A stretch of 64,000 bases of DNA from Chryseobacterium piscicola (GTDB taxonomy: Bacteria; Bacteroidota; Bacteroidia; Flavobacteriales; Weeksellaceae), in NCBI RefSeq assembly GCF_900156685.1, contig NZ_FTOJ01000002.1, forward strand, positions 310,001 to 374,000. The letters are read 5' to 3'. Below are positions 43,442 through 52,040 of the stretch, piece by piece. The notes beneath the pieces were generated by a model that made no database searches, was not told where the DNA came from, and worked only from the letters and a program-made list of their open reading frames with translations. The translations under genes and the position numbers were made by a program. Every line of letters begins with the position of its first letter. Positions within the stretch are counted from its first letter, which is position 1.

Positions 43442-45043
43442 ATGGCAGAAGTAATTACAATGCCACGTCTTTCCGATACAATGACGGAAGGTAAGGTGGC
43501 AAAATGGCATAAAAAAGTCGGTGACAAGGTTAAAGAAGGAGATATCTTAGCTGAAATTGAAACTGATAAAGCAGTACAGGATTTTGAATCTGAAATTGAA
43601 GGAACTCTTCTGTATGTTGGTGTTGAAGAAGGTTCAGCAGCAGCAGTAGATTTGGTTTTGGCAATTATTGGAAATGAAGGAGAAGATATTTCAGGATTAA
43701 CTGGTGGTGCATCTGCTCCTGCCGCTAATGCAACTGAAGATAAAAAAGAAGAAGCTCAGCCTGAAGCAAAAAATGAAACTCAAGCGGCTATTGCGGAGGT
43801 TCCTAAAGGAGTTGAAGTAATAACAATGCCTAGGCTTTCAGATACAATGACTGAAGGTAAGGTAGCTAAATGGCATAAAAATGTTGGCGACACTGTAAAA
43901 GAAGGCGATTTATTAGCCGAAATTGAAACTGATAAAGCAGTTCAAGATTTCGAATCTGAATTTAACGGAATTCTTTTGAAGCAAGGTGTTGAAGAAGGTG
44001 GTGCTGCTCCAGTAGATACCGTTTTGGCAATTATAGGCCCAGAAGGAACGGATGTTTCTGGTGTAAACTCACCCAAATCTACACAGCATTCATCTGCTCA
44101 ACCAGAAGAACAAAAAAATGAATCTAAGGTAGAAGAGAAATCGGTTGCACAAGTTACTGTTTCTTCAGATAGAGTAGCTATTTCTCCTTTAGCAAAAAAA
44201 ATGGCTCAGGATAAAGGTGTTGATATTTCAGGAGTTCAAGGATCTGGTGAAAACGGAAGGATTGTGAAGAAAGATATTGAAAACTATCAGCCTTCTGCAA
44301 AACCGGCAACAGAAAATGCAGCTCCTGTGGCTGCGGCACAAGTTGCTGTAAATTTTGTACAAGGCGAGGATTCTGAAACTCCAAACTCTCAAGTTAGAAA
44401 TATTATAGCAAAACGTCTTGCTGAAAGCAAATTCTCAGCTCCTCACTATTATTTAATGGTGGAGATTAATATGGATAAAGCCATCGCAGCAAGAAAAGAA
44501 ATTAATGCTCTTCCAGATACAAAAATTTCTTTCAATGATATGATTATTAAAGCTACTGCAATTGCTTTAAGAAAACATCCACAAGTAAATTCTAGCTGGG
44601 CAGGTGATAAAATTATCCATAGAGGAAACATCAATATTGGTGTAGCGGTAGCAATTCCGGATGGATTGGTAGTTCCGGTATTGAAAAATACAGACCAAAT
44701 GTCTTATACCCAAATTTCTGCAGGCGTGAAAGATATGGCAGGTAGAGCGAAGAGCAAAGGTCTTAAGGCAAACGAGATGGAAGGTTCTACTTTTTCAATT
44801 TCTAATCTAGGAATGTTTGGAATTGAAACTTTTACAAGTATTATCAACCAACCGAACTCTGCAATTCTTTCTGTTGGGGCTATTATTGAAAAACCTATCG
44901 TAAAAGACGGTCAGATTGTAGTAGGAAATACAATGAAACTTTCATTAGCATGTGACCATAGAGTGGTAGACGGTGCTACGGGAGCTCAATTCTTACAAAC
45001 TTTAAGAACTTATCTAGAAAATCCGTTATCTTTATTAGTATAA
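43442..45043 (+). CDS. pdhC: Dihydrolipoamide acetyltransferase (E2) of pyruvate dehydrogenase, two lipoyl domains
   Basis: Core of the pyruvate dehydrogenase complex. The 533-aa protein has two lipoyl domains at about residues 2-77 and 127-202, both with the lipoylated Lys in ETDKAVQDFESE (near 43 and 168). An Ala/Glu-rich linker follows each. The peripheral subunit-binding domain is at about 244-280 (ISPLAKKMAQDKGVDISGV). The catalytic domain runs from about 310, with ACDHRVVDGATGAQFL holding the active His and Asp. Follows pdhA and ends at a terminator. Confidence 0.95.
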   Translation: MAEVITMPRLSDTMTEGKVAKWHKKVGDKVKEGDILAEIETDKAVQDFESEIEGTLLYVGVEEGSAAAVDLVLAIIGNEGEDISGLTGGASAPAANATEDKKEEAQPEAKNETQAAIAEVPKGVEVITMPRLSDTMTEGKVAKWHKNVGDTVKEGDLLAEIETDKAVQDFESEFNGILLKQGVEEGGAAPVDTVLAIIGPEGTDVSGVNSPKSTQHSSAQPEEQKNESKVEEKSVAQVTVSSDRVAISPLAKKMAQDKGVDISGVQGSGENGRIVKKDIENYQPSAKPATENAAPVAAAQVAVNFVQGEDSETPNSQVRNIIAKRLAESKFSAPHYYLMVEINMDKAIAARKEINALPDTKISFNDMIIKATAIALRKHPQVNSSWAGDKIIHRGNINIGVAVAIPDGLVVPVLKNTDQMSYTQISAGVKDMAGRAKSKGLKANEMEGSTFSISNLGMFGIETFTSIINQPNSAILSVGAIIEKPIVKDGQIVVGNTMKLSLACDHRVVDGATGAQFLQTLRTYLENPLSLLV

Positions 45044-45066
45044 CTATTTTTCTAGTTTATGAATAC

Positions 45067-45095
45067 AAACCTCCTATTTTTGGAGGTTTTTTTTG
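45067..45095 (+). terminator. Rho-independent terminator after the E2 gene
   Basis: AAACCTCC pairs with GGAGGTTT, followed by a T run. Confidence 0.85.
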
Positions 45096-45175
45096 TTTTA
45101 AATTTAAATGAAAAATTTGCAGGCTCAAATTTTGTTTTTTCTTAGAATAAATCACCCATTACAAAATATTTTTTC

Positions 45176-45304
45176 ATGAAATTGCATAAAGATGTAACCC
45201 AAGGAATTGATAATTCAATGTATGCAATCACAGATGCTGGAAGACTTTACAAAATTTCAAAACATAAAAAAAATCTCCAATCTGGAGATTTTTTTTATGT
45301 TTAA
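45176..45304 (+). CDS. Small 42-aa ORF of unknown function
   Basis: ATG at 45176 opens 42 codons starting MKLHKDVTQGIDNSMYAITD and ending LQSGDFFYV. Its composition looks protein-like for the first 30 residues, but its last codons are read through the terminator hairpin at 45266-45296 and it has no recognised relatives. It may be a small protein or a truncated remnant. Confidence 0.25.
   Translation: MKLHKDVTQGIDNSMYAITDAGRLYKISKHKKNLQSGDFFYV
45266..45298. terminator. Bidirectional terminator next to pncA
   Basis: A perfect 14-bp inverted repeat (AAATCTCCA-ATC-TGGAGATTT with A and T tracts) directly follows the pncA stop on the minus strand. Confidence 0.8.
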
Positions 45305-45305
45305 G

Positions 45306-45911
45306 TTACCCCAAAATAGTAACGCCTTTTTTGATCATATCATAGATGGCATCTTTTCCATTATCTGGTTTTACGTTTACCGCACGAGTTCCGTTGAAAT
45401 GTACACAAGTTACATATCCGTTGGCAACAGCATCTAATGCAGTAAATTTTACACAATAATCTAGCGCAAGACCAACAATCTCCAATAATTGGATTTCATG
45501 ATATTTAAGAAAATCATCCAAACCTGTTTTCATAAAGTGATTATTATCTTGAAAACCGCTATAGCTGTCAATCAAACTGTTTTTTCCTTTTTGAATGGTA
45601 TGCGTAACTTTTTGAGTATTTAAATCTGGATGAAAATCTGCGCCCAAAGATCCTTGTACACAATGATCTGGCCACATAAATTGTGGAATACCATTTAGAA
45701 TAATTGTTTCACCAACGTTTTTTCTATTATTAGACGCAAAGCTTTTATGATCCGCTGGATGCCAGTCTTGGGTAAGTATAATTTGGTCATACTCATTCTC
45801 TTCCATTAAAAGATTAATGTAAGGAATAATCTCTTTAGAGTCTGGTACAGCAAGCGATCCACCCTCACAAAAGTCATTCTGTACATCTACAATAATCAAT
45901 GCTTTCTTCAT
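45306..45911 (-). CDS. pncA: Nicotinamidase
   Basis: Converts nicotinamide to nicotinic acid for NAD salvage. The 201-aa isochorismatase-fold protein has the catalytic Asp in IIVDVQNDFCEGG (residue 9), the metal ligands in TQDWHPADHKSF (about 51-62), HCVQGSLGADFHPDL and the nucleophilic Cys in GLALDYCVKFTALDA (about 150). Monocistronic and closed by a bidirectional terminator. Confidence 0.93.
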   Translation of the reverse strand: MKKALIIVDVQNDFCEGGSLAVPDSKEIIPYINLLMEENEYDQIILTQDWHPADHKSFASNNRKNVGETIILNGIPQFMWPDHCVQGSLGADFHPDLNTQKVTHTIQKGKNSLIDSYSGFQDNNHFMKTGLDDFLKYHEIQLLEIVGLALDYCVKFTALDAVANGYVTCVHFNGTRAVNVKPDNGKDAIYDMIKKGVTILG

Positions 45912-46066
45912 ATTTTATTTTATAATTTTTGAACTAAAGATTAAGAATTAGGACTTAAAAAAATACAGTAAAATTCCTTTTAAAACTATTCTTATTTTTG
46001 ATAAATTTACCAAAACTAAAATCAAAAATTTGTCCAAATATAATTTATCGGACAAATAGACACTGT

Positions 46067-46663
46067 ATGGAAAATTTTAAAATTATTCGCAGTTTTTATG
46101 ACCATAGACCGAGATTACTCCAAATTACCCAAACAAGAATTATTTATGAAAATAGCGATGTGAAAAATAATCGTTTTACTGAAATTAAAAGAGATGAAAT
46201 TATCGGTTTAAGGTATGGAATTCAGTTTATCAAAGGTTTTGAATTTACAATCGGGAGAACCTATGTTATATTTATAAAAAAGAACGATGGTAAAGAACTT
46301 AAAATTGATTTTAAACTTTTTTACGGTCGAAAACTTCAAAAAAAGCATCAACTTTTTTGTGAAATTATAGACACTCTTTGGAAGCATTATTTTTCTGATC
46401 TCAAAAACAGCTTGCTGGAGAAGTATAAAAATGGTGAATCTTTTGAAATTGCAAAAGTTACAGTTTTTGCTAATAAAATTAGTTTTAATAAAAATGAAAT
46501 TCTTATTTCTGATTTGTCATTAAAACGCTATCATCATTACTTTGTCTTATATTCAAAACAAAAACAAAATAATAACAAAATGCTGTATTACTTGGAAGAT
46601 GACGATGCAGTAATTTTACTTGAAATTTTAACCGAAATTATAAAAAAATATGATCAATCTTGA
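46067..46663 (+). CDS. Protein of unknown function, first gene of the YtxJ operon
   Basis: A 198-aa soluble protein read from ATG 46067 (MENFKIIRSFYDHRP). An in-frame TTG at 45998 would add 23 residues, but TATTTTTG at 45993-46000 is a good -7 box and covers that codon, so the later ATG is preferred. Beta-rich with alternating charged strands in two similar halves (TQTRIIYENSDVKNNRFTEI near the start, TVFANKISFNKNEILISDLS later), suggestive of a PH-like fold; no family is recognised. It overlaps the following DinB-type gene by 14 bases. Confidence 0.65.
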   Translation: MENFKIIRSFYDHRPRLLQITQTRIIYENSDVKNNRFTEIKRDEIIGLRYGIQFIKGFEFTIGRTYVIFIKKNDGKELKIDFKLFYGRKLQKKHQLFCEIIDTLWKHYFSDLKNSLLEKYKNGESFEIAKVTVFANKISFNKNEILISDLSLKRYHHYFVLYSKQKQNNNKMLYYLEDDDAVILLEILTEIIKKYDQS

Positions 46664-47186
46664 ATTTAAAAGATTCCCAATCGGGCAATTTGAAGAACCA
46701 CAACATATTACTGATACCCAACTAGAAGAATATATAAAAGTCATCAAAAATTTCCCAGCAAAACTGAAAAGTTTAATTGAAAATTTTTCAGACGAACAAT
46801 TTGATACACCCTATCGTGAAAAAGGTTGGACGGTAAGGCAGCTCGTGAATCATCTAGCTGATAGTCATGCGAATAGTTTCATCAGATTCAAGTTGGCTCT
46901 TACGGAAGAAAATCCTGTTATAAAACCTTATCAAGAAGCCCAATGGGCAGAGCTCCAGGATAGCGCATCCATCAGTATAAAACCTGCTATGAGAATGTTG
47001 AAAGGGATTCATCAAAGATGGTATTGTTTATTAAAATCACTTACCAATAAGCAGTTTGAGCGTACTTTTCATCAACCTGAACAAAATAGAAACTACGATT
47101 TAAGAATATGTCTGGCTCTTTACGTTTGGCATTGCAATCATCACTTGGCACATATAGAAAATTTGAAAATTGAGAAAGGTTGGTAA
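46650..47186 (+). CDS. DinB-family metal-binding protein (YfiT/BstA-like, putative bacillithiol transferase)
   Basis: A 178-aa four-helix DinB-superfamily protein. The start FPIGQFEEP and the conserved residues GWTVRQLVNHLADSHANSF (about 60-78) and VWHCNHHLAHIENL (about 159-172), with the His triad for a metal ion, fit the YfiT/BstA branch. Members of this branch transfer bacillithiol to electrophiles or hydrolyse. The next-but-one gene is the bacillithiol-linked YtxJ, which supports this. The gene overlaps both neighbours (14 bases upstream, 7 downstream). Confidence 0.82.
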   Translation: MINLEFKRFPIGQFEEPQHITDTQLEEYIKVIKNFPAKLKSLIENFSDEQFDTPYREKGWTVRQLVNHLADSHANSFIRFKLALTEENPVIKPYQEAQWAELQDSASISIKPAMRMLKGIHQRWYCLLKSLTNKQFERTFHQPEQNRNYDLRICLALYVWHCNHHLAHIENLKIEKGW

Positions 47187-47641
47187 GAAAAAGTCTACAT
47201 CATTTAAATGATTTTTTAGAAATAAAAACAAGAATATCAAATTTAAGCCCAGATTCTGAACGAAAATGGGGGAGAATGAATGCCGCACAAATGCTAAATC
47301 ACTGCATCCAAGTCTTAAAAGTTCCTATGAAAAAAAATAAACTTCCGAAGGTTTTTATTGTTTTAAAATGGGTGGGAATACTTGCAAAATACGAAATGAA
47401 AATCTTCAACAACGGAATTCCTCACAATATGCCTACTTTTAAAAAACTAATCATTACTTTTGATTGTAATTTTGAGACTTCGAAAGCACAGCTTCTGAAA
47501 ACCCTTGATGATTATGCAGAATTTCGTGCGCAAAATAAACTTCCTTCTCAGCACCAGTTGTTTGGAAAAATGACAGAAGAAATGTGGGGTTTTTTGGAGT
47601 ATAAACATCTTAATCATCATTTAAAACAATTTAATGTATGA
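47180..47641 (+). CDS. DUF1569 domain protein
   Basis: A 153-aa protein read from TTG at 47180, overlapping the end of the DinB-type gene by 7 bases; there is no in-frame ATG until residue 35, and the N-terminal residues fit the family. Motifs WGRMNAAQMLNHCIQVLKVPM (about 33-53), the central KVFIVLKWVGIL and the C-terminal HPLFG-like HQLFGKMTEEMWGFLEYKHLNHHLKQF (His-rich) match DUF1569, a distant DinB-like helical family. Function unknown. It ends in ATGA shared with the YtxJ gene. Confidence 0.8.
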   Translation: MVRKSLHHLNDFLEIKTRISNLSPDSERKWGRMNAAQMLNHCIQVLKVPMKKNKLPKVFIVLKWVGILAKYEMKIFNNGIPHNMPTFKKLIITFDCNFETSKAQLLKTLDDYAEFRAQNKLPSQHQLFGKMTEEMWGFLEYKHLNHHLKQFNV

Positions 47642-48024
47642 GTTTATTTGGTAAAATATTTGGAGATAATAAAGAGGAAGAAAACAAAAATTCATCTTTC
47701 TGGAAAGTAATAGAAAATGAAGATGATTTAAAAAACGCGGTTAAAATTTCAGAAACGAAAATAATTGCAATTTTCAAGCATTCTACGAAATGTTTTATAA
47801 GTAAAACAGTTCTTAAAAATTTTGAAAATGAAGTGAAAAACACACAAAATTTAAATGTAGATTTTTATTTTCTGGATTTAATTAAATATAGAGAAATTTC
47901 AAACAAAATAGCTGAAGATTTTGATGTACGTCATGAAAGTCCGCAATTGATTGTTTTTGAGAACGGAAGACCTCTTAATAATGCATCGCATCAAGATATT
48001 TCTTTAAGTCAGATTATAAAATGA
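47638..48024 (+). CDS. ytxJ: Bacillithiol-system redox protein YtxJ (monothiol bacilliredoxin-like)
   Basis: A 128-aa thioredoxin-fold protein of the DUF2847/YtxJ family. The single active-site Cys lies in FKHSTKCFISKTVLKNFE (Cys about residue 60), followed by FYFLDLIKYREISNKIAEDFDVRHESPQLIVF with the cis-Pro. It should reduce bacillithiol mixed disulfides in the cytoplasm. It overlaps the genes on both sides by 4 bases (ATGA), so it is translationally coupled to DUF1569 and the Crp-type regulator. Confidence 0.88.
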   Translation: MSLFGKIFGDNKEEENKNSSFWKVIENEDDLKNAVKISETKIIAIFKHSTKCFISKTVLKNFENEVKNTQNLNVDFYFLDLIKYREISNKIAEDFDVRHESPQLIVFENGRPLNNASHQDISLSQIIK

Positions 48025-48611
48025 GTAATATTCAAAATTATTTAGCCAAAGTATTTGAAGTTCCTGCAGAGAAAGTAAGTTTGTGCAGCATTCAGTACGA
48101 ATCAAGAAAAGTTAATAAACATGAGTTTCTTTTGCAGGAAGGTGATGTTTGCAAAAACACATTTTTTGTTGAAAAAGGTTTGCTGAGAATGTATTCTATA
48201 GATAAAAACGGTAAAGAGCATGTGATACAATTTGCACCAGAAAACTGGCTTATTGGTGACAGAAGCAGTCTTTATTTTAATGAAAAATCAAGTTATTTTA
48301 TAGAGGCTGTTGAAGATTCTGAAATTTTATTTCTAAATCCTGATTTCTTTAGTAATCTTTTGGAAGAGTTTCCGAAAAGCATAGAAAAAAATGATTTGAT
48401 TATACAAAAACACGTGAAGAGTCTGCAAGATAGAATCAATTCTCTTTTGGGTGAAACTGCGGAAGAACGGTATATGAAATTTACCAAAATGTATCCAGAT
48501 TTATTGATGAGAGTTCCTCAATGGATGATAGCTTCCTATTTGGGAATAACGCCGGAAAGCTTAAGCCGTGTGAGAAAAGAATTGGCTAGAAAAAACTTTA
48601 TTACCGATTAA
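48021..48611 (+). CDS. Crp/Fnr family regulator (YtxJ operon)
   Basis: A 196-aa regulator. The cyclic-nucleotide-binding fold (about 20-125) begins LQEGDVCKNTFFVEKGLLRMYS, and the C-terminal winged helix (about 150-195) has MIASYLGITPESLSRVRKELARKNFI. No Cys pattern for an FeS cluster is evident. It closes the overlapping operon and may control it. Its HTH differs from that of the second Crp-type protein at 49946. Confidence 0.9.
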   Translation: MSNIQNYLAKVFEVPAEKVSLCSIQYESRKVNKHEFLLQEGDVCKNTFFVEKGLLRMYSIDKNGKEHVIQFAPENWLIGDRSSLYFNEKSSYFIEAVEDSEILFLNPDFFSNLLEEFPKSIEKNDLIIQKHVKSLQDRINSLLGETAEERYMKFTKMYPDLLMRVPQWMIASYLGITPESLSRVRKELARKNFITD

Positions 48612-48733
48612 CTGCTAAAAAATAAAAAAATACCTCTCAAAGGCTCTAGAGATAAGACAGATCTTTTAAAATTTGATCTGCTAAGTCTGCTAAATCTATG
48701 AGAGATAAATTATTAACTGATAACCTTTAAATT

Positions 48734-49078
48734 TTATTCTATTTTCAAACCCATCATTACTCTACTGAGATATTCTTGTTCTTTTAAAACTTTTTCATAA
48801 GATTGCTTGGCATAAACCGAAGAAATATTGTAGCTCTCAGAAAGTGATTCAAAGCCTTGATTTTCAATAACCCCCGAAAAACTTGATAAATATTCAATTA
48901 TAAAATTGTCTATTAGTTTTTTCCGAATTTCACAAAGTGTACTACTTTTCATTCTTTGTAGAGAATTCAAAACATAAGATTTGTCTGCACCAAAATTTAT
49001 TGTGTGAGACACCATGGATATATTTTGATGTAAAATAGCTTCTTGCACTATTGGTTTTGGGTCGTCTTCAAAAATCAT
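48734..49078 (-). CDS. Small helical protein of unknown function
   Basis: A 114-aa cytoplasmic protein, mostly helical by composition, without signal or membrane segment. Unrecognised. Heptad-like segments near SYNISSVYAKQSYEKVLKEQEYLSRV suggest a short coiled coil. It lies 43 bases downstream of the stress flavoprotein gene in the same direction and may share its transcript. The frame has normal base and codon use for the region, so a real gene is likely. Confidence 0.55.
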   Translation of the reverse strand: MIFEDDPKPIVQEAILHQNISMVSHTINFGADKSYVLNSLQRMKSSTLCEIRKKLIDNFIIEYLSSFSGVIENQGFESLSESYNISSVYAKQSYEKVLKEQEYLSRVMMGLKIE

Positions 49079-49121
49079 GATCTAAGGTTTTAAGGTTTGG
49101 AAATTTCAAAAACGGTTACTC

Positions 49122-49628
49122 TTAAATGTTGGCTTTGCCTTCTACACCATCAGAATTATCAGTTTTACTACCACTTACCGCTGCTGCAACAAAGCTCAGT
49201 AAACTTACCAGTTTCCCTGCTTTTGTATCCCAGTAATAGCTATCTTTTGGTTCCACTCTTATTATAGAAACCCTAGGGTCATCTTTGCCGTCGAACCAAG
49301 CATTGGCAAGAGCAGACCATTTTTCTTCTATAGTAGAACGGTCTTTATAAACAAACGCTTCACCGTAAATAGAGAGATACTCAGAATTTGAATTGTTCAT
49401 AAAATAAAGTTGAACTCTATTGTCTTCCTTTATTTCAAAATTTTTGTTACTCGTGTCACTGCTTATAAACCAGAGATTTCCAGAATCATCTGTTTCTTGC
49501 AAGCTCATAGGTCGAGAGTTGTTTGGAAGTTTTTCTAAATCTGTACAAAACATACAAATTCTTGCGGATTCAGATAATTCTTTGATCTTATTAATTGCAT
49601 CTTGCTGAATTAAATTTTCTGTTGACAT
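49122..49628 (-). CDS. Pyridoxamine 5'-phosphate oxidase-like general stress protein
   Basis: A 168-aa split-barrel flavin-binding protein of the general stress protein 26 type. Features are ARICMFCTDLEKLPNNSRPMSLQETDDSGNLWFIS (about 22-56), VQLYFMNNSNSEYLSIYGEAFV (about 74-95) and YYWDTKAGKLVSLLSFVAAAVSG near the end. It probably binds FMN or F420-like cofactor; a housekeeping PdxH role is unlikely given its short form. Divergent from the Crp-type regulator 318 bases away. Confidence 0.85.
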   Translation of the reverse strand: MSTENLIQQDAINKIKELSESARICMFCTDLEKLPNNSRPMSLQETDDSGNLWFISSDTSNKNFEIKEDNRVQLYFMNNSNSEYLSIYGEAFVYKDRSTIEEKWSALANAWFDGKDDPRVSIIRVEPKDSYYWDTKAGKLVSLLSFVAAAVSGSKTDNSDGVEGKANI

Positions 49629-49945
49629 ACTATTTTATTTTAGTGTGATTTGTAAAAAGCAATTCAAAAACCCGACCAATTTTGCATATTTGTTTTAAAT
49701 GTATGAAATATTTTAATAATTAAAACTTTTTAGAGGTTAATAATTGAATTTATTCTAAACATACTGCATTATTATGATTGCAATCATAATTTAATTTGTT
49801 GATTTAGAATATACTTACAATTAAGATTTTGTATACAAAAGTTTGTTTTATTCTTTATTTTTAAAAAAAACTCTGGTCTCATATAATGAGAATGTTTTTT
49901 TGGCATAAAAAATGTAAATGAAAATATTGATTTAATTATTCTAAA
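49629..49945. other. 317-base divergent intergenic region
   Basis: AT-rich interval between the stress flavoprotein gene (minus) and a Crp-type gene (plus). I see no clear TAnnTTTG box, terminator or repeat. Confidence 0.4.
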
Positions 49946-50581
49946 ATGACTGATAACCCTACAATTACAAAGACATTGAGTTGCATGAAACTCGACGAAA
50001 AGCTATTGATTTCATTTGGTGCAGAAATCATAAGGTATGCAGCGGGAGATTTTATTTTTGAGGAAGAAGCATCACCTTCTTACTATTACCAAATTTTGAA
50101 AGGAAGTATAAAAGAAAACAATTATAATGAGCTCGGAAACGAATTTATTCAAAATATATTAGGCGATTCTCAAAGTTTTGGAGATTCTTTTCTTTTTTTG
50201 AACAAAAAATACAATATTAATGCAGTGGCTCTTTCAAATTGCGAAATTCTAAGGCTAAAAAAAGATGATTTCTTCAATTTGATTGATCAGCACCCAAAAA
50301 TTTCAGTTGATACCAACAAATGTCTTTCCCAAAGATTATATTTTAAAACTGCGATGATTCAAAATCTTGCTTCATCTATTCCCGAGAAAAGGATTTTGGG
50401 CTTATTAGATTATTTGAAAAGTTTTCATAAAGATGATGAGAAATTTTCTTTTCAAGTAAAACTTACGCGTCAGCAAATTGCAGATTTAATTGGTTTACGC
50501 GTTGAAACAGTAATTCGCACTGCCAAAAAACTGGAGAAAGTAAATCTTCTAAAAATTGAAGAAAGAAAGATTTTTTACTAA
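49946..50581 (+). CDS. Crp/Fnr family regulator (second copy)
   Basis: A 211-aa regulator. The sensor beta-roll occupies about residues 30-125 (IRYAAGDFIFEEEASPSYYYQILKG). The C-terminal HTH (about 160-205) reads KLTRQQIADLIGLRVETVIRTAKKLEKVNLL, a canonical Crp/Fnr recognition helix with the RxETxxR pattern, unlike the regulator at 48021. The ligand is unknown. It is divergent from the stress flavoprotein gene, which it may control. Confidence 0.9.
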   Translation: MTDNPTITKTLSCMKLDEKLLISFGAEIIRYAAGDFIFEEEASPSYYYQILKGSIKENNYNELGNEFIQNILGDSQSFGDSFLFLNKKYNINAVALSNCEILRLKKDDFFNLIDQHPKISVDTNKCLSQRLYFKTAMIQNLASSIPEKRILGLLDYLKSFHKDDEKFSFQVKLTRQQIADLIGLRVETVIRTAKKLEKVNLLKIEERKIFY

Positions 50582-50880
50582 ATTAATAAAGAAAATTTCA
50601 GCTGAGAATTTTTACAAAGGCATGTTTTTCAATGTTATTTATTTTTCAAACTAAGGTTTTTACCATAAAACCCTATTGTATTTATGTTATAACTATATCA
50701 CAAATACAGTATCTGTAGAATATTTTATAATTCCTAGCCTATAAAAACTGTGATTACAGTCATAAAAACATAATACTCAATAATTATATATTTGAGAACT
50801 TTAAAAGAGAAAATATTCAAAATAATAAATATAACAACAGCCACTTATAGCTTTTTTTAGCCAGTAATGCGAGACGAAAT
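50582..50880. other. 299-base spacer before the HTH-only gene
   Basis: AT-rich spacer. TATATTTG at 50787-50794 is a candidate -7 box for the gene at 50881; no matching -33 TTG is visible. Nothing else is recognised. Confidence 0.4.
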
Positions 50881-51219
50881 ATGCGTGATATCAATATAAA
50901 TACTCCCAAACTTAGAGCAAATGCTTTTTCTGAACATCAGGAAATTGTAGAACTTGCAAAAAGCAATTCTACAAGATTATTAAACACTTGCAGATCATTT
51001 TTCCCCACTTTCTTTGATGAATTGAAAAAGATAAACCAAGATCTTAAAAAGTCGGAGCTTATTTTTTGTATTTATTTAAAACTCGGTTTTAGTTCAAAAG
51101 AAGTAGCCATATATACTTTTGTTACACCTAAAGCGATTCAAAACCGAAAAAATAGATTGAGAAAAAAACTAAATATTGCTTCTGATATTGATATTTATAA
51201 ATGGTTTGATGATTTATAA
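50881..51219 (+). CDS. Stand-alone LuxR-type HTH protein, paralogue of a neighbouring regulator's C terminus
   Basis: A 112-aa protein containing little more than a helix-turn-helix. Residues about 48-112 (KINQDLKKSELIFCIYLKLGFSSKEVAIYTFVTPKAIQNRKNRLRKKLNI) align with the last 70 residues of the TPR regulator at 52041-53486 (KKHQDLQPSEREFCAMLKLKLSTKEIAKYTFIETRTVQNKKYRLRKKMNI). It lacks the TPR and membrane parts. It may compete for the same DNA or represent a trimmed duplicate. Its stop faces the PdeM gene with only 4 bases between them. Confidence 0.75.
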   Translation: MRDININTPKLRANAFSEHQEIVELAKSNSTRLLNTCRSFFPTFFDELKKINQDLKKSELIFCIYLKLGFSSKEVAIYTFVTPKAIQNRKNRLRKKLNIASDIDIYKWFDDL

Positions 51220-51223
51220 TTTT

Positions 51224-51868
51224 TTAGATTTCATAGATTTCAGCATCAGTGAAAACATAGAATCTTCCATTTTTTGGAAGATTTTTTGTGTCTAGTCCTG
51301 TGAATTCACTAAAAGCGGGTAGTAAAATCTGGTTTTCAGAAACTACAAAACAGGGGAGTTTGATCTTTTTAATAGGAGAATTAATCAAGAATCCGGGATG
51401 AATATGTCCTGAAATTTGAAATTTATCTTCTTTTTTATTAAAATCGTGAACGAAAATGAAATCTTCAGTTTCATATCTTTCGGATTTAAAATCTAAACAT
51501 AATTTTTTATCTAAAGCTTTAGAAATTTTATCATGATTACCCTCGATCAAATAGAATTTAAGCTCCAAAAATTGTTCTTTCCAAGTACAAAATTGGTTTA
51601 CTTCAGAATTGTCTCCTGCATGTAGAAGGTCGCCTACAACCACAAGTTTTTCTGGCTTGAAATGCTCAATTAAAATTGATAATCTTTGCAAATCGCTTTC
51701 GAAAACTTGATTAGAAAGTGCTATTCCGTTTTTTCGAAAGTGGGCAGCTTTCCCAATATGCAGATCAGATAGTACCAAAGCTTTTTCTTTCTCCCAAAAC
51801 ATCGCACGTTGATTGGTAAGAACAAATGTTTGATTTTTTATTTTTATATTTTTAGCAACTATCTTCAT
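51224..51868 (-). CDS. pdeM: Ligase-associated DNA damage response endonuclease PdeM (metallophosphoesterase)
   Basis: A 214-aa calcineurin-fold phosphoesterase. The metal motifs are complete: VLSDLHIGKAAHFR (about 32-45), VVGDLLHAGDNS, IEGNHDKIS and SGHIHPG. This MPE/PdeM type was shown in Pseudomonas putida to be a manganese-dependent single-strand DNA endonuclease encoded with an Lhr-type helicase, an ATP-dependent ligase and an MBL exonuclease. All three are found within 8 kb here on the same strand, which fixes the assignment. In this genome a TPR-HTH regulator gene separates it from the helicase. Confidence 0.9.
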   Translation of the reverse strand: MKIVAKNIKIKNQTFVLTNQRAMFWEKEKALVLSDLHIGKAAHFRKNGIALSNQVFESDLQRLSILIEHFKPEKLVVVGDLLHAGDNSEVNQFCTWKEQFLELKFYLIEGNHDKISKALDKKLCLDFKSERYETEDFIFVHDFNKKEDKFQISGHIHPGFLINSPIKKIKLPCFVVSENQILLPAFSEFTGLDTKNLPKNGRFYVFTDAEIYEI

Positions 51869-52040
51869 TATTGACGTTAAAATTATCGCTTTTTGTATTC
51901 TTTAATCAAAAATAGAACCTTTATTAACTATAATATTGTTTAGAAATTTAAGTATTCATAAATTTATTTAATTTTCCAACTTTTTTTGTTTATTTACGCA
52001 TTCTTCATTCAATTTTAAAGAAAGCAAGAACAGTTAATAA

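Noticed and set aside
45207..45437. A 76-codon plus-strand frame overlapping pncA.
   Set aside because: It is antisense to the conserved pncA C terminus and crosses a terminator; no independent support.
47165..47176. AAATTTGAAAATTGA-like text near the end of the DinB-type gene as another repeat copy.
   Set aside because: The encoded ENLKIEKGW fits the family's own C terminus and no inverted partner follows, so it may be chance.
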